Assembly: GCF_900473965.1 (NCBI RefSeq)
Contig: NZ_UCNJ01000018.1
Coordinates: 186,001 to 250,000 of the forward strand
Length of the DNA stretch: 64,000 nucleotides
Reading direction: 5' to 3'
From: Synechococcus sp. UW179A
GTDB lineage: Bacteria > Cyanobacteriota > Cyanobacteriia > PCC-6307 > Cyanobiaceae
Part shown: one piece after another, positions 17,404 through 26,665 of the stretch
Numbering within the stretch: position 1 is the first letter of the stretch
How the letters are laid out: every line of letters starts with the position of its first letter
Notes under the pieces: model-generated
What the model was told of the DNA's origin: nothing
The model's database searches: none
What the model saw: only the letters and a program-made list of their open reading frames with translations
Position numbers and translations under genes: made by a program

Positions 17404-19221
17404 TCAGGTGGCGCCAAATAGGGTCATTTCACGGAAACTCTCGGATCGTTCACACAGCTCGTCAAAACTGCCGCTGGCCACAATCCGACCGTCGACGATT
17501 TCGTAAATGCGATCGCACTTCTTCACTGTGGACAGACGATGGGCGATCACAATCGTCGTGCAGCGACGACCGACGATATCGAGAGCCTGCATAACGTCAT
17601 GCTCAGTTTTGTTATCAAGAGCGCTGGTGGCTTCGTCAAGCACAAGAACTTTGGCCTCTCGATAAAAGGCGCGGGCGAGTGCCAGTCTCTGACGCTGCCC
17701 TCCAGAAAGCTTGGCTCCATCATCGCCCACCATGGTGTAAAGCCCATAGGGCATTCCACCCACCACATCATCGAACTGTGCGGCTTCAAGAGAGGTCCAG
17801 ACACGGGCATCATCGATCGAATCCGAATGCTGTCCGAAGGCAACATTGTCTCGCACACTGCCACTCGTCAGCCTTACGTTTTGAGGCACAAACGAACAAT
17901 TAGCCTGCCACGCTGGAAGCTCCTGGGCTGTGACAGGAATTCCGTCGATGCACAATGATCCATTCGAAGGTTTGTACAAACCAAGAATTAAATGAGCAAG
18001 CGTAGTTTTGCCGCTTCCGGTTTTACCAACAAATGCAATCCTAGATCCGCTGGGAATCGTTAGATCAATATCGTGGATCACATCAACATCTGATTGCCGA
18101 AAAGAAAAGCTCACTTTTTTGAGCTGAATAAACCTCTGCGGCACCAGACCATTTGGGGAAGGAACATCCGCCGAATCAAGCAGCAACCGGTCGGGATTCA
18201 GTTGCAGTAGATCGAGAGCTTCTTCCATTTGCGGCAGGCCACCCCGAAGCTTATTGACACTACGAAACAGAGATTGCAAAGGCCCTGAAATTCTCAACAG
18301 TGCGATCAAAATCGCTGATATTTCCGGCAAAGTATCCTGGAAAGAGTCAAGATTTCCACTCCAAAGAGAAGGCGTTATAAATACAGCAAACAAGATTGTG
18401 ATTCCCGCAGGTTCAATCACCAATCGAGGAATATCCGGCAACAGCCTGCTGATGCGGTCATAACGCTTTGCTATTCCACCGTCCCTTGCAAACCGAGACC
18501 CAAAAAAACCTTCAGCTCCATACAACTGAACCTCACGCATTGATCCTATCGATTCACTCAGAATCATTGAAATGCGCTTTCGATAACGTATTTTTTGTTT
18601 CGTCGCTAAACGCAGATAGGGAGTAATCAGCCTTGAAGCGACCACATAAGAAAACACCATTAATGAGAAAATGATGAATGCCTTAACACCCAACACGAGA
18701 ACAATTCCCGTGATGAGAGAGAGAATCGAAACAAGATTTCCAGAGCTGGTGATTAAAGGAGCAATTACTCCAGTGGAAACATTGTTAAAAATCCGATTGA
18801 ACTGCAGAGCAATTCCTTTGGACCTCCCTCCCACGAAGAACTCATACTCCTGACGCATCAGCGTGAGGTAGACGCGGTTCACGAGGTCATTCCAGATTTC
18901 GGCACTGAGCAGGCTCTGCATCAGCGAGACGCCGAAGCGCACTCCAGAGGCAAGCCAGAACGTGAGGATCAGCAGAGCAACGATCCAACCCGCCTGGTCC
19001 AACAGGGCTCCACCAAAAACCTTGATCCCAGGAATCTTGTCCTGCAGATTGTTACCGGCAAGCAATCCAACCAGGCGTGCCAGCAAGGCAACCAGAAAAA
19101 CATCCATCACCCCCTGAAAGAAGGCAGCCACCATCACCACCAGGAGCTGCTGATTGCGCCGGCGAGGCAGATAAGCCAGCAGCTTGCGCAGGTTGGTCAA
19201 GGTCTGGCTTTGAAACGGCAT
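17404..19221 (-). CDS. ABC exporter, fused membrane and ATPase domains (MsbA-like)
   Basis: 605 residues, a half-transporter expected to work as a homodimer. Six membrane segments occupy about residues 25-320. The ATPase domain follows: Walker A GKTGSGKTT, signature LSGGQRQR, Walker B VLVLDEATSALD and the switch IAHRLSTV. The length and layout match lipid/glycolipid flippases such as MsbA and PglK. Flanked on both sides by glycosyltransferases in the same orientation, it probably flips a lipid-linked glycan built by them. The membrane half is AT-richer than the flanks. The substrate cannot be read from sequence. Confidence 0.9.
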   Translation of the reverse strand: MPFQSQTLTNLRKLLAYLPRRRNQQLLVVMVAAFFQGVMDVFLVALLARLVGLLAGNNLQDKIPGIKVFGGALLDQAGWIVALLILTFWLASGVRFGVSLMQSLLSAEIWNDLVNRVYLTLMRQEYEFFVGGRSKGIALQFNRIFNNVSTGVIAPLITSSGNLVSILSLITGIVLVLGVKAFIIFSLMVFSYVVASRLITPYLRLATKQKIRYRKRISMILSESIGSMREVQLYGAEGFFGSRFARDGGIAKRYDRISRLLPDIPRLVIEPAGITILFAVFITPSLWSGNLDSFQDTLPEISAILIALLRISGPLQSLFRSVNKLRGGLPQMEEALDLLQLNPDRLLLDSADVPSPNGLVPQRFIQLKKVSFSFRQSDVDVIHDIDLTIPSGSRIAFVGKTGSGKTTLAHLILGLYKPSNGSLCIDGIPVTAQELPAWQANCSFVPQNVRLTSGSVRDNVAFGQHSDSIDDARVWTSLEAAQFDDVVGGMPYGLYTMVGDDGAKLSGGQRQRLALARAFYREAKVLVLDEATSALDNKTEHDVMQALDIVGRRCTTIVIAHRLSTVKKCDRIYEIVDGRIVASGSFDELCERSESFREMTLFGAT

Positions 19222-19314
19222 TGAAGCCCTCAGCTTTCAACCTTGAGCGTTCAAGGCGCTATCCACGTGCCTAAAACCTTAATTCGCACCCATCAGTCAG
19301 CCTTGACGCCAAGG

Positions 19315-20403
19315 TCAGCCGGACAACCGATTGGCCACCTTGTCGCGCAAGCGATCCCAGCGCAAAGTCCAGCGCAGCCGCCGCGTGGACGGCGATCGCA
19401 AAAGACGCGCAGACGACAAACCGATGGCGTCGTGCACAACCAGATCATCCAGCTGCGACAGAACTGCCCTCCAGCGCTCGCACCACCTGGCCTCACTGGA
19501 TTCCGCCAGAAGCTCCTCGATGGTCGCAGCAGCTGGGAGCCACTGTTGGGGGCTGGCAACGGCCGCAGAGATCCGCACCAGATCATTCTCCAGAGTGCCC
19601 TGGCCGATCTGATGGGCGGTCACACCAGGCGTCAGTGTGTCGGCAAGAGCATGATTGAAACTGCCAAACACCACGCAACCGCAGGCCAGAGCCTCCAGTG
19701 GAGGCAAGCCGAATCCCTCACTCACACCATGGCCTCGCCAGTACTCCGCCGAGTCATAGAGATAGACCTTGGAGCGATTGAACAGATCAACCAAGTCATC
19801 GACCCAGCCGCTCTGAACCTCCACGCTCAGACCCTGTGCCTGCAGGGCTGGCACCAGCTGGTTCAACACATAGGGACTGCTCTTGCGCTTCTGCACCAGC
19901 ACATCAATCGGCCTCTCGGTAACCGGATCCCGGTCGGATGACGATGGACGTGCACCCCGCTCCAGCCACTGTGGTTCTAATGCGTTGGGCACCCAGAACA
20001 ACGGGTTGCGTGGAGCACGGTCACCCCAGTAACCGAGCGTGTTACGACTCACCGCCACCACTGGTACCCCTGGGGGAAGACCAAAACCGTATCCACTGCT
20101 ATGCGCCTGATAGACGACCGGTCGTCCGCGGAGACGGGAGAGTGAACGAGGCACGTCAAAGCCCCAGCTCACAATCCAAAGAGACCCACCAGGAGACTGT
20201 TCTGCCTGCAGCACATCATCCAGGTATGGATGGCAATCACTGCGTTCCTTATAGGTCACTATCTCGGTAGGACGCAGAGTTGAGAGCAGACGTGCGGTCT
20301 GCAAAGCGACACTCAGTCCGCCACAACGAAAACGGGTTCCGGTGCCAGGCACCAGAACCCGAATGGAGTTGAACCCCCCTGGCGAAGGCTCAGTGGATGA
20401 CAT
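19315..20403 (-). CDS. Glycosyltransferase, GT4-like
   Basis: 362 residues from the ATG at 20403, which shares its A with the ho1 stop codon (TGATG). An early RVLVPGTGTRFRCGGLSVA resembles the GT4 acceptor loop, WVPNAL lies mid-protein, and GVSEGFGLPPLEALACG is a clear GT4 donor-binding motif with glutamates. It is diverged from the other four GT4 proteins here. It is followed by 93 nt before the ABC exporter. Its tight junction to heme oxygenase is unexpected functionally. Confidence 0.8.
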   Translation of the reverse strand: MSSTEPSPGGFNSIRVLVPGTGTRFRCGGLSVALQTARLLSTLRPTEIVTYKERSDCHPYLDDVLQAEQSPGGSLWIVSWGFDVPRSLSRLRGRPVVYQAHSSGYGFGLPPGVPVVAVSRNTLGYWGDRAPRNPLFWVPNALEPQWLERGARPSSSDRDPVTERPIDVLVQKRKSSPYVLNQLVPALQAQGLSVEVQSGWVDDLVDLFNRSKVYLYDSAEYWRGHGVSEGFGLPPLEALACGCVVFGSFNHALADTLTPGVTAHQIGQGTLENDLVRISAAVASPQQWLPAAATIEELLAESSEARWCERWRAVLSQLDDLVVHDAIGLSSARLLRSPSTRRLRWTLRWDRLRDKVANRLSG

Positions 20404-21116
20404 CAAGCAGCGGCGGTTTCTGTGCTGCCACTGCGCTGACGGCGGGTCAAGAAACCGAACAGCACCTTGCCGATGGCCGCCACCAGATTTCCTTCAAGCT
20501 CCTTGAACATGTGCATGTTCATGTGAAAGGCGTTGTTCGCCTCCTCAACAATGCGGTCAGCGGTGTCCTGATCGATCGGCAGCTTATCCATGGTGGCCCG
20601 GTATGTGGTCTTGAAAGCCTTCTCGTCTGCAATTTCATCGAAAACGTAGAAACGCAAACCGTCGTCTCCATCCATATTCATCGCTTTCTGAGCGATGTTC
20701 TTCAGGATCTGACCACCAGAGAGGTCACCCATGTAACGGGTGTAGTGATGACCAACAAGCAGTTCGGGGGACTGCTTCGCTACTTCGTGGATCCGCTCGA
20801 CGTAAGCCACGGCGGAAGGTGAAGGCTGGATCTCATCTTTCCAGTTTTCACCGAAGTAATAAACAAGATCCTTCTCGAGGGACTCGCGTCGGTTCAGCTG
20901 CTCCATCCCCACCGGGCCCACAACAGGGTGATCCTTGAGTTGATCCACCTCTTCCTCCATGGCGGAATAAACGAAGTAGAGGTCAGCAACGAGCTTGCGA
21001 TAGCTGGATTTATCGACGACACCCTTGAGGAAGCAACTAACGAAACCGGTGTTCTCGGCCATCGTGTGAGCTTTCTTGGTGCCTTCACGGAGCTGAGCAG
21101 CCAGAGCTACGGACAT
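20403..21116 (-). CDS. ho1: Heme oxygenase (biliverdin-forming)
   Basis: Opens heme to biliverdin IX-alpha with ferredoxin as reductant, the first committed step to phycobilins. From the ATG at 21116 it has 237 residues. GTKKAHTMAEN holds the proximal heme-ligand His17. HYTRYMGDLSGGQ (distal helix glycines) is intact. An upstream in-frame ATG at 21146 adds ten residues, but cyanobacterial enzymes begin at MSVALA. The stop overlaps the start of a glycosyltransferase, so transcription may run into the polysaccharide genes. A single-domain soluble enzyme, assigned with confidence. Confidence 0.96.
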   Translation of the reverse strand: MSVALAAQLREGTKKAHTMAENTGFVSCFLKGVVDKSSYRKLVADLYFVYSAMEEEVDQLKDHPVVGPVGMEQLNRRESLEKDLVYYFGENWKDEIQPSPSAVAYVERIHEVAKQSPELLVGHHYTRYMGDLSGGQILKNIAQKAMNMDGDDGLRFYVFDEIADEKAFKTTYRATMDKLPIDQDTADRIVEEANNAFHMNMHMFKELEGNLVAAIGKVLFGFLTRRQRSGSTETAAA

Positions 21117-21187
21117 GGGATGGACTTGATCGGTATAGGCAACCATAAAATCGAACTTCGCCGAAGAGTCCGAAGGGTTGCGAAGGG

Positions 21188-21664
21188 TTACGCCGCTGTG
21201 CCCGTCGCTGCCGGATTGGAGAACAAATCAAACAAGTCCCGACAGATTCCCCGCAACTGCTGAACCTGCTCGGGTTGTGGCAGGTGCGAGCCCTCGGGCT
21301 GCCAATCGCCCATCGTCACCAGACGCCAGCGTTCACCGTCGTAGGTCATGCCGCGCATCAACACCCCCAGCAGATCCGGCGCGGCCATCGAACCATCCTG
21401 CTTGGACTTCTGCTGAAGCCGTAACTGCAGAAGCAAACTGCGGCACTCGAGACGTGGACTCCAACCGGGGAAGTGAAACGCCAGATCAAGGGTCTGATCC
21501 TCCTGCCAGCGGCGCGTCTGAGGATCATCCCGCCATGGATTGAGATTGACACTCGCGGCCGGAAAACGGTCTCTCACCAAGGTCACGGCCGAAGCCAGAG
21601 CCTGGGCGAGCTGCACGCTGTCTACCGCTTCTCCTGCGTTCACCAGTTCATCGTCGATGACCAC
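21188..21664 (-). CDS. Conserved hypothetical protein
   Basis: 158 residues starting at GTG (21664). It has no signal peptide or membrane segment. The middle has alternating hydrophobic/charged residues (LDLAFHFPGW, CRSLLLQLRL) suggestive of a beta-rich small domain, ending in a helical segment with LFDLF. I do not recognise the family. It precedes ho1 by 71 nt in the same direction and is divergent from the GtrA-YdjC fusion gene. Reading frame quality and codon use resemble its neighbours, so I consider it a real gene. Confidence 0.65.
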   Translation of the reverse strand: MVIDDELVNAGEAVDSVQLAQALASAVTLVRDRFPAASVNLNPWRDDPQTRRWQEDQTLDLAFHFPGWSPRLECRSLLLQLRLQQKSKQDGSMAAPDLLGVLMRGMTYDGERWRLVTMGDWQPEGSHLPQPEQVQQLRGICRDLFDLFSNPAATGTAA

Positions 21665-21714
21665 AGGTTGAAGGCTGCCGACCCGAAGCGCCAGTGGCCG
21701 TTACGGTTGCGACC

Positions 21715-22989
21715 ATGATTCCGAGCACTCTCAGCTCCCGACTCAGCCTCTACGGACTGGTGGGGGTGGTAGCCGCAGCCGTGCATGCCCTGGTGCTTCT
21801 GGCACTGAGCCTATTGATGCCGCTATGGCTAGCGAATCCCCTGGCATTTCTTGCTGCATCACTGGCCGGCTATCTGGGACACGCACGATTCACCTTCCGC
21901 CCGGAAACCGGTGGCCAGCGCTTCGCTCGACGCTGGCTGGTCATTCAATACGTGGTCAACCTCACGGTGAGCGGCGTCTTGCCTCTCGCCCTGCCCAACG
22001 CGTTGGGCGAGCCAGTGCGGGTCGCCATCCTGGTGTTCACCCCCACAGCCCTGAATGCCTTGATCTGGTCGCGGGCTGCACGGTTCAGCCAGCGGCGGAG
22101 GGATTGCCTCGTCACCCCACGACGCCATGCCGATGATCTCGGACTCAGTCCTGCCACCAACCAGGCCATTCTCGAACTCGCCAGTCAAGGAAAGCTCGAC
22201 AGCAGCAGTCTGCTGGTCAATGGCCCTGTCGCAGCCGACGGCATTCGCGCGTGGCAGAAGCTGACGCAGACCCATCCTCAGCTGCAGATCTGTCTGCACC
22301 TCTGTCTCACCGAAGGACCTTCCAGCGCTGAGCCAGCTTTAGTACCTGACCTTGTGGATTCACACGGCTATCTGAAGCGATCGTTTGGACAGTGGTTGAT
22401 GCTGTCACTGCTACCGCGCCAACATCCCTGCCGACGTCGAGTCGAAGACCAACTGGGGCTGGAATTAGACGCCCAGATCAAACGCTTCCGCAGCTTCTGC
22501 GGTGATGCACCCATTCATCTGGATGGCCATCAACACATTCACCTGGTACCAGTCGTACTGAAGGCAGCTCTGGCCAGAGCTGGCGACAACGGCATCACCT
22601 GGATGCGCCTGACGGAGGAACCGCTACCCACTGGTCTTCCCTTGCGCTATTGGAGGGCAGCCATCCGTCAGTCAGGCCTGCTGAAGTGGCTGGTGCTCCA
22701 GCTACTGAGCCTCCAAGCTCGGCCCGCCATCCGGCGCTACGGGCTTGCCAGCAACCAAAGCTTCGCCGGCGTGCTGTTCACCGGCCAAATGGCAGGAGCT
22801 CCCATCCTGGCTGCATGGAGGGAGCTCAGCAGTGTGGAACCACAACCAGGAGCCACTCCACCGCTGCTGCTGGCCCACCCCAGTGCTCCTCTCAATATCG
22901 ATCTGGTGAAAGCAGGATTCTCACTGTCCCAGGGCTTTGCCGCTTCAACCTGGCGACAGCGCGAATGGCGTGCTCTTCAGGACCTGTGA
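21715..22989 (+). CDS. Fusion protein: GtrA-like flippase domain + YdjC/ChbG-family deacetylase domain
   Basis: 424 residues from ATG 21715 (a GTG at 21694 would add seven). Residues 1 to about 118 are a four-helix GtrA-type domain, the family thought to flip polyprenyl-phosphate-sugars; it contains AGYLGHARFTFR, matching the GtrA N-x-T-F-like segment. Residues about 133-424 are a YdjC/ChbG-type carbohydrate deacetylase: HADDLGLS (138-145), CLHLCLTEG with a His at 205, and HLDGHQHIH (278-286), the metal-ligand set of the family. NaxD of Francisella, a YdjC-family member, deacetylates undecaprenyl-phosphate-GalNAc. The convergent gene is a GtrB-like polyprenyl-phosphate glycosyltransferase. 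I infer a coupled synthesis, N-deacetylation and flipping unit. With GtrA termini inside, the deacetylase should face the cytosol. Confidence 0.82.
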   Translation: MIPSTLSSRLSLYGLVGVVAAAVHALVLLALSLLMPLWLANPLAFLAASLAGYLGHARFTFRPETGGQRFARRWLVIQYVVNLTVSGVLPLALPNALGEPVRVAILVFTPTALNALIWSRAARFSQRRRDCLVTPRRHADDLGLSPATNQAILELASQGKLDSSSLLVNGPVAADGIRAWQKLTQTHPQLQICLHLCLTEGPSSAEPALVPDLVDSHGYLKRSFGQWLMLSLLPRQHPCRRRVEDQLGLELDAQIKRFRSFCGDAPIHLDGHQHIHLVPVVLKAALARAGDNGITWMRLTEEPLPTGLPLRYWRAAIRQSGLLKWLVLQLLSLQARPAIRRYGLASNQSFAGVLFTGQMAGAPILAAWRELSSVEPQPGATPPLLLAHPSAPLNIDLVKAGFSLSQGFAASTWRQREWRALQDL

Positions 22990-23915
22990 ACCCGACGGAT
23001 GAAGTAATGGGGTCGTGACTTCGCCTCCACATAAACACGACCGACGTATTCCCCAAGCACACCAATGCCGATCAGCTGAATCCCCCCGATGAACAGCACC
23101 GCCACCATCAGGGAGGCATAACCCTCGACATCCACTCCAAAGAGGGCTGTGCGCAGGATGATCACCAAGGCATAAAACAGGCTGAGCGAGGACACCAAAA
23201 CACCGATCCCTGTCCAAATCTTGAGGGGGAGAACAGAGAAGGAAAAGATCCCATCGAAGGCGTAGCCAAACAACTTGAGCGGACTCCATGACGTTTGGCC
23301 TCCAACCCGACTGACCCGCTGATAAGGCAGCTCCACGCTCGAATAGCCCGTCCAGGGGAGAAGCCCTTTGGAGAAACGACTGGACTCACGCAACTGGGTG
23401 ACTGCATCCAGAACAGCGGCATCCAGCAGGCGGTAATCACCAGCCCCCTCCTGGAGCTCGATCGAATCCACCACCTTGTTGAACACCCGATAAAACCAAT
23501 GCGCGCTGGCCACCTTCAGACGTGATTCCTGATCCTGGTCATCGCGCACCGCAGTCACCACTTCCGCTCCGTCCCGCCAATGGCGGACCATCTCTTCAAT
23601 CAGCTCAGGAGGGTGCTGAAGATCTGAGTCAATCAACACAGCTGCGCCGCAACGGCCGTTGACGTGGTCAAGGCCAGCCAGCATCGCGGCTTCCTTGCCG
23701 AAGTTGCGGGTGAGTTCCAGCAACGTCACGGGCGAGCGCGCATGACCCTCCATCCAGACGCGGATACGTTCAACCGTTGCGTCGGACGATCCATCGTCGA
23801 TCAGCACCAAATGGTCCACACCAGGCACTGTCAGCACACGCTCCACAAAACGCGTGATCACATCCTGTTCGTTGAAACAGGCCGCCACGACCCAGACTCC
23901 CTCTGACTTCGGCAT
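22977..23915 (-). CDS. Polyprenyl-phosphate glycosyltransferase, GtrB/ArnC-like (GT2)
   Basis: 312 residues. VAACFNEQD (10-18), DDGSSD (40-45), NFGKEAAMLAGLDH (71-84) and LIDSDLQHPPELI with the DXD at 96-98 are diagnostic of the GtrB/ArnC/DPM1 group. Two C-terminal membrane helices lie at about 232-290, followed by GVLGEYVGRVYVE, typical of this group. It loads a sugar from a UDP- or GDP-donor onto undecaprenyl phosphate at the cytosolic face. Its 3' end overlaps that of the GtrA-YdjC fusion by 13 nt on the opposite strand; the pairing suggests they handle the same lipid-linked sugar. ATG at 23915. Confidence 0.9.
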   Translation of the reverse strand: MPKSEGVWVVAACFNEQDVITRFVERVLTVPGVDHLVLIDDGSSDATVERIRVWMEGHARSPVTLLELTRNFGKEAAMLAGLDHVNGRCGAAVLIDSDLQHPPELIEEMVRHWRDGAEVVTAVRDDQDQESRLKVASAHWFYRVFNKVVDSIELQEGAGDYRLLDAAVLDAVTQLRESSRFSKGLLPWTGYSSVELPYQRVSRVGGQTSWSPLKLFGYAFDGIFSFSVLPLKIWTGIGVLVSSLSLFYALVIILRTALFGVDVEGYASLMVAVLFIGGIQLIGIGVLGEYVGRVYVEAKSRPHYFIRRVHRS

Positions 23916-24004
23916 GGGATGGAGGTCGGATCGAAAGAGACTTTAGAGATCACCCTTCAAGTCATAGGCTCGCGACAACGTGATCGCCCTGCGGCAACCC
24001 AGCC

Positions 24005-25429
<1,425 letters not shown>

Positions 25430-25467
25430 GAACAAGCAACAAACATCACGAAAAGGACAGATCAACG

Positions 25468-26496
25468 ATGAAATCTCAGAGAACTGTCCTTTTACTTCTG
25501 GGCATAGCTCTTGTTATAGCAACCATCGTTATTCATCATCTGTGGGGACTAAGAGGAGCAGAGCGCCTCACCAGCAAGGACATTTACTACGTCTGGGAAG
25601 AAGGGAAGTCAATCGCAGATGGAGTCAATCCCTACGCAAGAATTATTGGAAAATCGCTTCGGGACAATAACAAATACCCCACATACTTACCTCTAAGCTA
25701 TTACTTTGTGGCCATTCTTGATCGAATTGGCTTCCAAAGCTTTTTTGATTTTATAAGGGTTTGGAGACCTTTCAATGTCTTTTGCCACTTGGGAATCGCC
25801 ATTGTTACCTTCAGCACCTACAACCAGCAGCGAAAACCGATATCCGGACTCATCGCCTGCAGCATTCTGCTTTTAGGCCGCTGGAGCGCCTACATCGTTA
25901 ACGTTCAGCATCTTGAATTTGCGGCAATTCTGCCAATCCTGCTCGCAGGCCAACAACTCAACCGCAGACCAAAATTCTCAGCCCTGATGTTTGGACTCTC
26001 TCTCAGTGTGAAGCATATTGGCATCATACTTCTACCTAGCTTTCTCCTAGGCCTGGAGCCTGAACGCGTCTCAAGCGACAAACAATTCAAGGGCAAGCAG
26101 CTGATCACCTACGGCGCAATTGCCCTGGCAATACCTCTCATCATTTCCATACCGTTCCTGTTGGATCAACCCTCAGGATTCCTGCTCAACGTGCTGTTCT
26201 CAACCACCCGTGACTTCAGAGATCACGGCAACGCAACAGGCACCAGAATGATCCTGACCGGAGTCGATGGAACACGACTTTTGATGGTTGTACTGATCGC
26301 CATGAATTGGATCGCTCAGATCAAAGAAAAGATTAACTTCTGGTTTGCAAGCACAATTACGTTATTAATATTCTTGCAATTCAACGCCGTCATATTTGCA
26401 CAATACTATATCTGGCTTGCTTCATTCTTACTGATTTCCTGTGCATTCCTGAGCCCCAAGGCAATCAAACAACCAACACCAACATCAACCCAGTGA
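25468..26496 (+). CDS. Polytopic membrane protein, GT87/DUF2029-like mannosyltransferase family
   Basis: 342 residues with about eight membrane helices. The first external loop has TSKDIYYVWEEGKSIADGVNPYAR (key residues K-D-I-Y at its start and N-P-Y-A at its end), the arrangement of DUF2029/GT87 polyprenyl-phosphate-mannose-dependent enzymes, where the acidic residue in this loop is catalytic. LSLSVKHIG mid-protein resembles the conserved KP/KH loop of the family. ATG 25468, 38 nt after icd. AT-richer than icd. It precedes another polytopic protein and probably glycosylates an extracellular acceptor. Family assignment is moderate. Confidence 0.68.
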   Translation: MKSQRTVLLLLGIALVIATIVIHHLWGLRGAERLTSKDIYYVWEEGKSIADGVNPYARIIGKSLRDNNKYPTYLPLSYYFVAILDRIGFQSFFDFIRVWRPFNVFCHLGIAIVTFSTYNQQRKPISGLIACSILLLGRWSAYIVNVQHLEFAAILPILLAGQQLNRRPKFSALMFGLSLSVKHIGIILLPSFLLGLEPERVSSDKQFKGKQLITYGAIALAIPLIISIPFLLDQPSGFLLNVLFSTTRDFRDHGNATGTRMILTGVDGTRLLMVVLIAMNWIAQIKEKINFWFASTITLLIFLQFNAVIFAQYYIWLASFLLISCAFLSPKAIKQPTPTSTQ

Positions 26497-26665
26497 CCAT
26501 GATCTGCAGCGTTGACCAACAGAAAAATTCTTTTTGCGCAACTAAAATGAATCAAACATGGAAGTGGCGGCGAATCATGAAGCACTGAGAATTGGTGCAC
26601 GTCATTAAAAAGAAACTCAATGGGAAGAGCTTTATCTCCAACAACTCTTTAAGCACTGGCAACGC

